A stretch of DNA of 64,000 bases, from the NCBI RefSeq assembly GCF_964340395.1, contig NC_135550.1:13133408-13197407 (forward strand), read 5' to 3'. The position numbers and the translations under genes are program-made. Origin of the DNA: Glandiceps talaboti (taxonomy: Eukaryota > Hemichordata > Enteropneusta > Spengelidae). Shown here piece by piece: positions 39,665-50,672 of this stretch. A model generated the notes under the pieces. The model was not told the DNA's origin, searched no databases, and saw nothing but the letters and a program-made list of their open reading frames with translations. How positions within the stretch are numbered: position 1 is the stretch's first letter; each line of letters begins with the position of its first letter.

Positions 39665-39835
39665 CAGGGCACATAGTGGTTTGACAAACGTCTTGCTTTG
39701 TGGTGGGCCCTTCACAGTCGTTGCCACCATTACTCTTTGCTGGGTTATTACATTGACGTATATACGTCATGGTACCATTGTCACATGTTACCGAACACTC
39801 ACCAGACGGTGTCCATAACGACCATCCTCCGTGAA
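39665..39835 (-). CDS. Exon 7: thrombospondin type 1 repeat
   Basis: A 171-nt exon, phase 1-1, encodes one complete TSP1 repeat: HGGWSLWTPSGECSVTCDNG, then RQCNNP, CEG, and VCQTTMCPG. The WSLW motif, the CSVTC box and six cysteines are all present. Phase 1-1 is usual for shuffled extracellular domains. Confidence 0.9.
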
Positions 39836-40374
39836 CTAACAAGAATTGGCCACAGATGAATACAAAATATCAAAAAGTTATCAATATTACATTACAATAT
39901 TATTACTTTTATGTAACATAATGAATTCATGCATCTCACCTGAAAGATAGACAGAAGAGAACTTCATACTAGGGATATTATGTTGGACGTTGACCTGACA
40001 TCTGAAATGCTATCTTCTTAATATCTGTCAGCACAGCAGTGGAAACTGATATGTATATACTCTCATGTGTACCCCCACCACTACACATACATATTATCGT
40101 GTCTTACTTATGACACATTGTTATGATGATCGAAGAAAAGTTTGCTACGGAGAGACAGAGTATATTGTGTTAAAGATTGTTAAAGATATTTCATTGTATT
40201 CGCTATTAGGAGAGATGCTCTGAACAAAAATGAGTGCGTGCTTATTGGAGGCGGTTCTTCTATGTACGTCACAATGTGAGTGATATGCATAATGATATTT
40301 CCACATCAAAAATTCTGCTGTTTGTTTTCCAAATTCTATGGCCGGCTCACATTGCTTTACGTGAAAGTACGAAC

Positions 40375-40454
40375 CTTTGCTCTCACATATAAACCATTCC
40401 CGTGCGCTACAGATTTGTAAGGTCCACTCGCACGTGTTACTGTCGATGGAACAG
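40375..40454 (-). CDS. Exon 6: C-terminal end of second CTLD
   Basis: An 80-nt exon after TTTTCAACAG. The peptide reads CSIDSNTCEWTLQICSAREW then FICESK, the classic C...C....W.ICE ending. Phase 2 in and 1 out, agreeing with both neighbours. Confidence 0.7.
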
Positions 40455-40773
40455 CTGTTGAAAAGAGATGCATTTAAAGTCGAATATGTGATATACACAT
40501 GACTCATTTTGTCATGGCAACAATCTCTAAACATGGCATATACAGTATTCAAAATGTTTCTATCTCCTCAGCCGATATAGTTCTCGCCATATAACTTTTC
40601 GATGACTCAAGCACAAGCATAATATATCCCGTATCCTCCTGGTTTGTGTCTTGCTTTAGCGGTAAATACTGATATCAAATCAATTTGATATGACGTTAAC
40701 AATAATGTGGACGTACAGAAAGTTTTACAAGACTTTCCACTTTCTGATATTGAAACGTTTATGAACAACTTGC

Positions 40774-41060
40774 CTTAATCTTCCACACTTTCCAACTTGG
40801 TACACCAAATTCTCAGCAAACTGATGATAGCCTATCACCTCACCGTCATGTTTTTGTACCTCTCCACCGGCCATAATTTTGGCATCGATCCACACATTGA
40901 GATATATACAGTACGCTTACATTAGAATTGTCAATGGCGCTTACAACCTCAAGGTACTTTTGTTCATTCGGTATCGATAAGATAGTCAGATTTAAGCTTT
41001 CGCATATATCTATTACCTCGGCTGGGGATTTCTCAATCATAACAATAAATTTAGACGAGT
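40774..41060 (-). CDS. Exon 5: second C-type lectin-like domain, frameshifted
   Basis: The split codon G|AC joins exon 4 in phase, giving DSSKFIVMIEKSPAEVIDIC, then ESLNLTILSIPNEQKYLEVV. After NSNVSVLYISQC the CTLD WIDAKIMAGGEVQKHDGEVI motif resumes one base out of frame at a TGTG tract (about 40891-40910). The exon length, 287 nt, is one base more than an intact frame would give. It ends at AAG|GCAAGT, a GC donor that joins exon 6 in phase. Confidence 0.65.
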
Positions 41061-41106
41061 CTGAAATGAATCACATTGACATGAATAGCACGTTATAAAT
41101 TGTAGA

Positions 41107-41178
41107 GTCGTGATGGTCTTATGGTTAGAATGATCGTCTTGGAATCTGCAGGTTCGAGGTTCGAGCCCTGTTGCTGCC
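41107..41178 (+). repeat. tRNA-like sequence, probably a SINE head
   Basis: GTGATGGTCTTATGGTTAGA resembles a tRNA A box and D arm (tRNA-Glu-like). GGTTCGAGCCC about 40 nt further on is a good B box. The ends do not pair into a convincing acceptor stem, so a tRNA-derived SINE is likelier than a working tRNA. Confidence 0.5.
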
Positions 41179-41614
41179 GTTTGTTTCTGAGCATTACATA
41201 TCAGCATTATATTTGTAATTCAAAGTAAAGATAAAACATTGATGGCATACACAAATACTTGCACAACATGCTTAGTGTAGAGTTTCATATTCTAGTTAGA
41301 AAAAAGTAAATGTACAAGAAATGGACAGTTTTTGAAATTGATAACTTTAAAAATAAAAGTTTTCAGTGAAATTTGCGTTTACGAAAAAGATGTATCTTTA
41401 TAAGCCAAACAAAAATGTTATTAAATACCAAAAAAGACATACAAATATGTGTTGACTTTAAAGTAACGGGGGGAAATGTATTGTATGTGTTTTCACGATT
41501 AACCTCCAAGTCTGTATATATTCTTTTTAGCAATTAAATACTTGAAACTCACAGAGACATAATATAATAGATTTTCCACAAAAACCCACATAAAATTGTA
41601 CAAATTTTAATTAC

Positions 41615-41691
41615 CTGTATTTTCACATATGCAACGCCTTGTGTACAAGCAGGGACTATCAAAATATGAGCATCCTGTGCTATTACTACAC
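41615..41691 (-). CDS. Exon 4: Cys-rich end of first CTLD
   Basis: A 77-nt exon between TACACAG and GTAATT. The split codon CA|G gives Q, then CSNSTGCSYFDSPCLYTRRC and ICENT. The RRCICE motif is the common CTLD C-terminus. In phase with exons 3 and 5. Confidence 0.65.
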
Positions 41692-41849
41692 CTGTGTACA
41701 GGAACAGAATATAAAAAAAACTTTTATTTTTTCTGACATTCATGAAATGCACATAAACAAAGTTTAAGAAACATTGTAAACTTATTGGCTAACTGCAGTT
41801 TAACAAAAGCTATGTTTTCACCCATATTTGTATGTGAGGGACGCGTGCG

Positions 41850-41857
41850 TGCGTGCT

Positions 41858-41891
<34 letters not shown>

Positions 41892-41940
41892 TTTGTTTGT
41901 GCGTGTGTGTGTGCGTGCATGTGTGTGTGCGTGTGTGTGT
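41850..41940. repeat. (GT)n-rich microsatellite
   Basis: GT runs with GC and TTTG interruptions. Confidence 0.95.
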
Positions 41941-42309
41941 TTATTTATTTGTGTGACTATTGTATGGTCGTTAGCAAGATATTAAACAATGCATATGGAT
42001 GGGTTTACACATGTAACAAAGAATTTACATGAAGATATGTTGAAATATTGCTTGTAGGACATAAACCCAATGGTTAGTTTTCGGTGTAAAAGTACATTAT
42101 TCGAAGTCGCTTGCTATTTACGATATCAATAAATTGATACAGTAACCTCGTACAAGGAGTGGGTTAATGCTAACCTACAGTCCTATACATATCCCTCAAT
42201 AGAAAATTTATTTTGTTAAACCATAGTTAAACAGGAGGACTGTACAAGTTCAAAGTTAGGAGAAAGAAATGTTCCAGTTTTTTCTTCCGTAAGGAAGAAA
42301 TGTATTAAG

Positions 42310-42331
42310 TGGGTGAAAGGCTGTGTGTGTG

Positions 42332-42368
<37 letters not shown>

Positions 42369-42370
42369 AT
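42310..42370. repeat. TG/(TCTG)n microsatellite
   Basis: GTGTGT then repeated CTGT units, in an intron. Confidence 0.9.
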
Positions 42371-42895
42371 GTCATCGATTTTTTCCAAAACGGCTGGCTC
42401 AATTCAAACGAAATTTTGTACACATGTTTTGTAGGGTAGTGGCAATAAATTATAAGGTTTTGGTAAACATTCCATGAATATTAATGAGCAATTTACGTAA
42501 TTAATGTTTTTCGGTAATTAGGCTATATCTCAAGAATGCATGTTTCAAATTCAATATAATTGATACATACATCTGCGATACCAAAGCGCACTGGCCCTGA
42601 AAATATTATTGATGTAGCGTTTTGTTTTAATAAGTTATTGGCATATTTTTGTAGGCCACTAAAAAGGAAAGCATAGTTTCTCATCAGGAAATGTTGTCTA
42701 AAGTGGTGCGACGATGCGATTATTTTTTTTTACATTATCAACAAATGTTAATCAATCTACTTATCATTGCAGTTAATGTTCTTTTTATTTAGTACTGTAC
42801 AGCAAGTGTGTATGTGGGGCAGATGTCATTGGCTAGTTCATTAGATTTTCCCAGCAAATGGGCAAATAGCAACCAATGAGAACAAAATAACTTAC

Positions 42896-42984
42896 TGCAT
42901 GTGTTCTGTTGCATTCCAACAATTGTCTGTAGGAACGACACTCTCAAAACTTTGTCCTCCTAAAGGAAGGCATTCAGTTGAAAT
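42896..42984 (-). CDS. Exon 3: end of first CTLD
   Basis: The readable frame gives GGQSFESVVPTDNCWNATEH before the donor CA|GTAAGT, resembling the C..W...C region near a CTLD end. Neither acceptor (TTTAG before 42959, or CTAG before 42984) joins exon 2 without a frame change, so an indel or a missed junction is likely. The out phase (2) fits exon 4. Confidence 0.5.
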
Positions 42985-43043
42985 CTAGTATTAATACGGC
43001 ACGGTTACTTCATTTATGACATGTAGATGAATTCATTACTTAC

Positions 43044-43323
43044 TTAAAGAATATACAATCTCTCGAATCAAGCGGTGGACCAAAGAGTAACGATGGATAT
43101 GAAATTAACTCTCCATCCATCGCCATTACCATTCCTTCGGAGGAGATTTTGCCACCAAACCAAAAAGTCCCGTCTTCAATGTCGTTATTAACTATTAGGT
43201 TTTGTATTGTTTGCTCTTTTTCTGCACTTGTGATTTGAGCTAACTTCATTCCGATGTTTTAGCAAAACGAAACTGCAGTAGGATAGTCGCTGGTAGCAAA
43301 CACTTTTATGTTGGATACGGAAC
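43044..43323 (-). CDS. Exon 2: first C-type lectin-like domain, N-terminal two thirds, with in-frame stop
   Basis: The acceptor TCAACAG joins in phase to exon 1 (codon G|GT), giving GSVSNIKVFATSDYPTAVSF, then C, TAA, NIGMKLAQITSAEKEQTIQN and later DGTFWFGGKISSEG and DSRDCIFF. C-x-N-x-GMKLAQI..EEQ and WxGG are CTLD hallmarks. The TAA at 43261-43259 falls where families have a variable residue after Cys; CAA would need one base change. Donor AA|GTAAGT. Confidence 0.65.
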
Positions 43324-43734
43324 CTGTTGACAATTATAATGAAGATACAACACCCCCCCCCCCAAAAAAAAAGCAAACAAACAGGAGATGCAACAATGAG
43401 TGGAAATTGAATATTATGTCGTGTAATATCCTAGTTTTATTTGAGTTGTTAGGAACATCAACATAAAGACCAACTTTTAATTATCAGATTCATTTAAACA
43501 CTTCGAACGTGTGAACTGAGAAACTGTGTATAATCAATGCTGAAAAGAGCATACTACTGAACAATACATCAGAATTAATCTCCAAATGCCGTCACGAAAA
43601 TGAATACTACCTCGTCAACTATAGAAGTAAACGCCCTCAAGGCATAATCAAGTCCGACCGTCTTTTTACGCAATGAATACTCAAACATTTACGTATATAT
43701 ACATATAAACCTTGATGATATCAAGTTAATACTC

Positions 43735-44030
43735 GCCTGATGACCGCAGAAAAAGCGTGAAACTCTGAGTAACGACTTATATTATAACATCCTTATTCTA
43801 TGGATTAACTCTATAATGCTCTGCTACTAATATCGCATTGCGCACTGTTCTCTCCAGTGAGGCACTTATATGAATATATGTATATACATATAGTGTCGCT
43901 GGATAGAACAGTGCGCAATGCAATATTAGTAATAAAGCAGTATAAACCGAATCCAAGGAATATGGATGTTATAAGTCATGACTCGGAGTTTCACGCTTTT
44001 GCGGTGAGCTTCGATCTTATATATTGGCCT
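43735..44030. mobile_element. Foldback element in intron 1
   Basis: GAC CGCA..AAAGCGTGAAACTC (from 43741) is mirrored by GAGTTTCACGCTTTTGCGGT (to about 44006), and GCATTGCGCACTGTTCT is mirrored by AGAACAGTGCGCAATGC nearer the centre. The arms are about 125 bp each. They have diverged, so this is an old non-autonomous foldback MITE. Confidence 0.65.
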
Positions 44031-44080
44031 TGCATCGACAGTTATGCATGTTACAGTAGGTGATAAGATCAGAAACTTAC

Positions 44081-44165
44081 CTGATACTTGAATACATGTT
44101 ATAACTATCAGGAAAGAGGTGAAACAAATATATGGCTTCACAGCATAACTTATTTGTTTCTCCAT
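44081..44165 (-). CDS. Exon 1: signal peptide
   Basis: ATG at 44165, then MEKQISYAVKPYICF and a hydrophobic stretch ending VITCIQVSG; donor CAG|GTAAGT. Out phase is 1. This is a typical N-terminal signal sequence, and it is the reason I chose this start. Confidence 0.7.
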
Positions 44166-44169
44166 AACT

Positions 44170-45523
44170 CTTGTAACTTGTATGTACTTTCGTGCTCAGT
44201 CTGTTTTCATGAACGCAACCCTGGGTCTGTCTCGTAAGCAGGCAGTTTCTTGTCATATTCATACTTTATCTGCTCATTTGTAATTTGCATGAGGGCCAAA
44301 CCATTTTCTAAGGACTGGTGTAAAACTGTTAACTTTATAGTTTATACCTATTCATAATAGTTTGTCATGTAGTTGCAAACAAATATAATTTCCAATCGCT
44401 GACTTCTGAGCTCTTTACAACGTATGTTTTCTCATTACGTCAATGTTCACCTCTATCAAAATGGTATGTTCCTGTAATCGATAGGAAGCCGTGTTTTCTT
44501 GACAACATTCAACAATGTCATATTTAGAAGTAGTAAATATTGACATCGAAAACTAGTAAACATAAAGAAAATATCAATTGCTCCATTTTTTATTCACACC
44601 AAATGTTAAGAGTTTGTTGATTCGTCGGTTGAATTTTAAAATGACTTTCTGTATGAGTGTCAGTTTAAGACATACGCATACGCTCACAATTGTTCTAAAA
44701 ATAATATTCCAGAGAGAAAACAATCTAAAAAGACTATAACAGTAACGTTTTCGTCTACTTTAACTTATAATTGTCTTCATTTACTTCTTTTATACCTCAT
44801 CAAACTCTCACGGAAATATTGTGACCGACGAGTATCTTATCTTTTAGGGTCAAAGTAATTTATGAAAATTTAAAGTAAAAATGAAATGAAATTCCAACCT
44901 ATCTACCCTGTTTTCTGAAGTAATGTTATGGGGCTGGTTTTTTTTAATTTTGCTTCATACACTCATTTAATATTTTTAACATGGAATTATCAATACGTGA
45001 AGAGTAATTACTGGTGCAGACTTTAGTTTAGTCTGCCTTTTGTGATAGATCTGTGCATCATGTGGTATGTATACATGTATTAATTATTAGGAATCGTGAT
45101 AATTTGTATAAAATGAAATTAATAGCCTAAAACTTGTGCGAATTTTGTAAGGATAGAATCCAAACAAGAGGTCATCTGTTCGTTGATTGTAATATTCCAG
45201 TTTAATGGATGCGTATAAATAAAACAATACTCTGTTTACTCATTAGAATATTGATTTTAAACGATTGTGTCATTTTATCTAGGCACTTTTATACACCATG
45301 AGGACTTTTGACGGCTCAGTTTTATTATTTAGCAGGCGAAGAACTTTCTCTACAATAGTAAATATAATAACAAAAGTCCAACATTTGACAATTTTATTAG
45401 AATGTTGAAATGCAAAAATGATATTCAATATAAAATGGCAAAGTTACAAAAGGTTTCATGCAAAGTGGAAGAAAATAGAAAACAAAGTGACGCCCTTTTC
45501 TTAGTCATTTAATTGTTTGTGTT

Positions 45524-45572
<49 letters not shown>

Positions 45573-45900
45573 GTGTCTGAAAATGTTATATTGTTAGTTT
45601 TTAGCTCTACTGTACATCCTTAGTATTGTTAGAAACTGAAAAAAAAGTATGTATTGAATACGTTGTACTATTAGAACATGTTATCACGTATTAATATCTC
45701 GCATTATCATCATAAATGTACGTAAATAATTGACATATGTTTCCTCATATAAAATGGCATGTACATGTTATTGGAATTACAGTTTTATATCTATATGTTC
45801 TATATTCTGAGTATTAATAATTATACATGGCGAGTGATGAATAGATATCCGGGGATATAACAAATACCAAAACTGAATATAAAGTAATAGAGTGAAGACG
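44170..45900. other. 5' flank of the lectin-like gene
   Basis: AT-rich; nothing recognised apart from a (GT)n run at 45528-45570. A promoter for the - strand gene should lie here, but no convincing core element stands out. Confidence 0.35.
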
Positions 45901-46455
45901 CTGGACTTTGCTATACTACAAACGCTCTTCAAACCATAAGATGAAATCAAGAATTCGATATGTTTTGTATTGTAAATTATAATATCATTTGAGCAGGAAG
46001 TTAAGGTTAGAAGTACTTGTCACAAGTATCTTCATTCCGTTACGGTTATTTATCTTCAAAATCGACATATTCATTAATTATTAAAGATCATTCTATCTAT
46101 GATTATTACATTTTCAGAACATGGTGTTGTTGTTTTTTTCATTTTCTTATAGATAAAAACATTAAATATTTATTCATGGCCTTTTCTACTCTAGACTTAC
46201 ATATTATGAAAATTGTTCGTGCTGTCACCCTGTTGTATATCAATAATCTTGGTTACTAGAAAGAACGACAATTTGAATACTAATATTTACAGTTCTATAT
46301 AAATTATTCAAATTGTACATTGCAATCAGATATTCTAATTCTTACAAAATACATTACTATTATGTAAATATTTGGGTTTCTGCTGTGGTAATAATTGCAG
46401 CCTAGATATGATAACATCGATCAATTTCGTCTTTTGGTGTGTAAAATACTGAATT

Positions 46456-46520
46456 TCATCGGAGAAGACTGCACAGACCGTGCATTCTGTAGATGCTAAC
46501 CTTGATCTTGATGATGACAC
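46456..46520 (-). pseudogene. Paralogue of lectin-gene exon 14
   Basis: TTTCGTAG acceptor, then VIIKIKVSIYRMHGLCSLLR and TGA. It aligns with exon 14 at 35095 (CATCATC...GGCATCTACAG versus CATCATC...AGCATCTACAG). It belongs to the duplicated 3' end (about 45.9-48.06 kb). Confidence 0.6.
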
Positions 46521-46679
46521 CTACGAAAGAAGTTAACAGGATAAAATTCAATTATGATATATTACATTACTAATTATAGTATAATTAAATAATCTTTATT
46601 AATGCGGTACTTTAATGTAATTTAACCCAAATACAACAAAATGGGATACTTTGCAATGACGTTAAAAACTTAGCAGAAC

Positions 46680-47220
46680 TTGCAAAATCTAAAACTATGG
46701 GCTATTATACTGTCGTGGAATCGACAGTGCCCTCAGTGGCTGATCTGGTATGTAGGCTGGTTGCCTTTGTTTTTAGCAGCTCAAGTATGTGTGCATGCAA
46801 GGGGTGGAGGGGGGGGGGGGGCATATAGTGAGAACATGATGGCTGGGTGGCCATGGTCCACAGGCAGATCATCCATGCATCCCAGTCTTGGGGGTTGTTT
46901 TCCTAGTCGATACCCGGGCAGTCTCATACCAGCCTCCCGGGGCACTGTGAGCGGCTAGTTTTGGTGTGATCGGCATCGTTCATATTTCTTGTAGATCTCA
47001 TCCCAAGATCTTGTTTTGTGAGGGACAACAAAGGTTGTATCAAGGAGATAGTTCACACTGACAGTGTTAGCTGTTGTACTCTTAATACATCAGGGAATAC
47101 AAAAGGGCTAACGACGAAGTTTAGCTATAGCCTTGTTACTCTGCGGAATTTGGTACAACGCCCAATTCCATTACAATATTTACAACCGTTTAATACGTTT
47201 TTTGGATGTGAGCTATTTTA
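46680..47220. other. Insertion relative to the paralogous block at 35.2 kb
   Basis: Sequence on both sides matches 35160-35360, but about 500 bp including a GGGGGGG tract and a GC-richer part (46860-46970) is absent there. It looks like a mobile-element insertion; class unknown. Confidence 0.4.
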
Positions 47221-47779
47221 CAAAGAAATTTACAAAATCTGAGATCTTAATTGTCGATGATATTCATATAAGTTTAATTGGATGTTAGCCACTTTGCGAA
47301 GAAATGATTATCAATCGTATATCATGTTATAATTAATCACTGCAATTGTCTATGATCTAATGTTTGAAATTACAATACTTTTAGATGCAGTGATATTCAG
47401 GTCTTCGGTAAATGCAGATATAACAAACACGTCAAGTTGTTACATTTAATTTACATCCTTTGGCTCTGCCATACCAGTCTTTTGTTTATAGTTCTTTGTA
47501 AACGATACATCTATTTATGTTGTGTTATTTAGACAGTGAAATTCAATTCACCGAACTCTGTAATATAAAAGTCTGAAGTTCTAAAACGTTGATCTACTAT
47601 CCGCTTGGAATGAATGATATGAAATGAAAATGATCTTCAGAATATAATGATTTACCCGCTATTTCACTAAGTATAGTTTAGTAGGTCATGGTTTTATATA
47701 ACCAACGAGTAATTAGGCTTACATTTACTACTATACTATGTAGCATGGTAAAACGAAATCAAATGAGTTTAATGCTTAC

Positions 47780-48064
47780 TTGGAGGGGAGAACAATGTCC
47801 AAGAAATAATGACCATTGTATATGATGATGTCATCTTATTCGAGCTGGTCTTACTTTTATCATTATATTTTTAAATCATTTGTTATATATTTTATTGTGA
47901 AGCGGTTTGTTATTGTTTTGATGGAAGTCGCTATAGAAAAATAAAGTATTATTATTATTATCTTCGCCAATGAATACTGTTTTCGATAATCTTCCATTGA
48001 ATGTTACCATAGATTTCGACATATAATTGTGACCATTAATATTGTTGTGCATATTATTGCTCAA
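47780..48064 (-). pseudogene. Paralogue of lectin-gene exon 13, split by a SINE-like insertion
   Basis: VTFNGRLSKTVFIGED and, after the insertion, DDIIIYNGHYFLDIVLP match exon 13 at 35871-36108. The 5' half is missing beyond 48064. A 122-bp insertion interrupts it, and an extra C before the donor (CCCCTCC versus CCCTGC) shifts the frame. Clearly dead. Confidence 0.75.
47838..47959 (+). mobile_element. SINE-like insertion with GAAGTCGCTATAGAAA...ATTATT tail
   Basis: The insert ends in GGAAGTCGCTATAGAAAAAT followed by (ATT)n, the tail style of L2/CR1-mobilised SINEs. ATCTT is duplicated at 47833-47837 and 47960-47964. The intact paralogous exon supplies the empty site. Confidence 0.7.
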
Positions 48065-48849
48065 TGTTTACCTTGGGTTCAGTCCAGGCATATGCACGTA
48101 GTGATACAACCCTTAAAGCTTGTCCATACACATGCACTAGAACCAGTTGACCAGTAAACGTCATTTGCAGTCAACAGCGCACTAACTCTACGTACCACGT
48201 GACCACGTATTGACGAATCACGAAACAGAAAATGTAGTAGGTGTATGTGTTATAATGTGTAATGCGTACAGACAGTATTCTTTACTAACCAAAGGAAATA
48301 ATGTCCAAGCTATTGTATATGCCACTTTGATTTTAAATGAAGTATTTTCTCGCATAAACAAATGACACGTCACGACATGAGTTATATTCATCGAAATAAA
48401 TGAACTTTTAATATAATAACATTTGAAAATGAATCGTGTAACTGGTTTGGATAGAACTATCTTTGTAGTTACTGCATGTATAATTCAAATTACACTCGGT
48501 ATCTGCCTTTGATAAAGGTATTATGCTGTGAGCCGGCTACCCTACCCTTCCTTCGAGCCAAACATTCAATGCCAAACAGTTGAAGGCAGGGAGGTAGGAT
48601 TTTACCACTGCTCCAACCAGCAATGAGGTGTTTACTCACCTGTTATCATAATTAAGGAAACACACTTTTGTATAGAATTGGTTTATGTTTTAAACACAGT
48701 GAACGGTGTGTTTCTCCCTTGAAATAAATGTCCCTCTTTTTGAATATTTGATATTTGGTCAAAGAGTAACTGCTACTTGACCGACGTCTTCCGGATAACC
48801 CTAAGTTCTTCTTTTATAATTAGACACGGTCCTTTTTATGGATATAATC

Positions 48850-49165
48850 ATGGGGTTACCACCGTCGGGATAGATTTTTACCATCCATGAAGTGTCGATC
48901 GCATTGGAACTTCTGAAGTCACTGAAGCGAATAAAACCACTGAAGTCAATGAAGAAATGAACTACATATTATGGGGTCAGAGGTTACCAGCACTTAACCC
49001 ACCGTTGGAATAGATCTTTACCATCTATCCAGTTCAGTTCGCGGATCGGAACTTCTGAAGTCACTAGCACTGAAGCGATGATAAATCAATAAATGAAATA
49101 AATATTATGGCGTCAGAGGTTACTAGCACTTAACCCACAGTTGGAATAGATCTTTACCATCTATC
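48850..49165. repeat. Array B of the 58-bp core, tandem part
   Basis: Three copies near 48850 (truncated at its 5' end), 48971 and 49108, with the same linker type as array A (GAACTTCTGAAGTCACTAG). They occupy the same relative position as array A within the duplicated block. Confidence 0.85.
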
Positions 49166-49380
49166 CACTTCTTCTTTGTTAACTTTATTTTGTTTACAAA
49201 TATTAAAGGAATTGTATCTTCTAAATATTTCTTCCATTCGTCTTCTGAAGGTGATAAGAGTTACCAGCTCTGAGTTATCTCTGTGCAATACCTATTCATG
49301 CATAATTTATTTATTTACAATTTATAAAATTCTAACATCATTGAAGGAATTCTTGTATTCCGTGGATCAATCACAATTTA

Positions 49381-49383
<3 letters not shown>

Positions 49384-49428
<45 letters not shown>
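49384..49428. repeat. (AT)n microsatellite
   Basis: A run of about 22 AT units. Confidence 0.95.
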
Positions 49429-49430
<2 letters not shown>

Positions 49431-49578
49431 AAGTCAGTGGTAAGATTTGTCCGTAGTGCAGTGCTCGATACGTCTGCACGCAGAGCGGAGTATATGTTGA
49501 GGGTAGAAGAAAATCAAGTCGGGTTTTTCGTCTCTACAAGCCTGTTTCGTGGGTAAAACACTCGTCAGGAGATGTTGA

Positions 49579-49698
<120 letters not shown>

Positions 49699-50672
49699 AG
49701 TGTCAGAGGTTACTAGCACTTGACCCACCGTTGGAATAGATCTTTACCATCTATCCATCTAGATCAAATCTTCCATTTCTCGTCCCTCTAAACTAAGCAT
49801 AAGCATGCTATAACTCTCTTATGCATGTAGTATGCAGTGTTTGGGGTCAGAGGTTACAAGCACCTGACCCACCGCTGGGACAGATCTTTACCATCTATCC
49901 AAAATTCCATTTCTTTAAATCCTCTCAAATAAATGGGGAATACTTCAACTTTTTCATACACCGACACAGAGCCACACATTATGCTGCTTCGAACATATTG
50001 ACGGAATTGGTCCACCTGTCATAGATATTTCCTTATGTCGCACTATTACAGGATGGGGTCAGAGGTTACCAGCACTTGACCCACCGTCGGGACAGATCTT
50101 TACCATCTATCCACACTTTAGTTCACTAAAACCAGTTAAATCGCCAAGACAACAACCTATCGTCGTAAACCACATGCACAGTCTTTTTTACGGCACCATC
50201 CAAGACACACCGTCATTTTGTCAGCAGGACATACTGTACTCTGGCTTGCGAGAATGCAATAACCTAACGATTCATACTTTCACATTTTGTTCTTAGTTTG
50301 GTTCTCCACTGTATGTAAATTTGGGTCAAACGTAATAAGCCCATCGTCGGGATATATCTTTAATATATATACATATACTAAAAACCTTCGATTCTCTTAG
50401 GTAATCGTCCTTTTCAAATCGTTTCCCATGAACGAAATCTCTGTTTTCGCACAATTTATAAACAATTCTGTGGTTTCTAAATCAGAAGTAAGATGTGTCG
50501 GGACAGATCTTTACCATCTATCCATGAAACATATTTCACTAAAACTTATTAATAACTTTGGCAATGACAATTTTTCATTTCAGCAACATAGTCTCTATTT
50601 ATCATTTAATATCGAGGTCAGAGGTTACCAGCACTTGACCCACCGTCGGGATAGATCTTTACCATTTATCCA
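49699..50672. repeat. Array B, dispersed cores
   Basis: Cores start near 49699, 49840, 50053, 50495 (second half only) and 50614, with unrelated linkers. The GGGACAGATC and GGGATAGATC variants are both present. Confidence 0.85.

Larger units (their letters stand above)
35052..44165 (-). pseudogene. CTLD-CTLD-TSP1-polycystin-like ectodomain gene, damaged
   Basis: Fourteen - strand exons can be followed: signal peptide, two C-type lectin-like domains, one thrombospondin type 1 repeat, then a GAIN/polycystin-type module ending in a stop at 35052-35054. The first exon has an ATG and a hydrophobic core, so the product would enter the secretory path. CTLDs often bind glycans or proteins, TSP1 repeats bind matrix, and GAIN-type modules occur in adhesion GPCRs and polycystin-1-like proteins. 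Most exon junctions agree in phase. Lesions: TAA in CTLD1 (43259-43261), a phase mismatch between exons 2 and 3, and an extra or missing base in CTLD2 near 40891-40910. Exons 9 and 10 also disagree in phase, so one exon may be missing there. Could be a pseudogene, a null allele or assembly error. Confidence 0.65.

Noticed and set aside
41107-41178. Functional tRNA gene
   Set aside because: A and B boxes are good but the acceptor stem does not pair, so it is listed as a SINE-like remnant.
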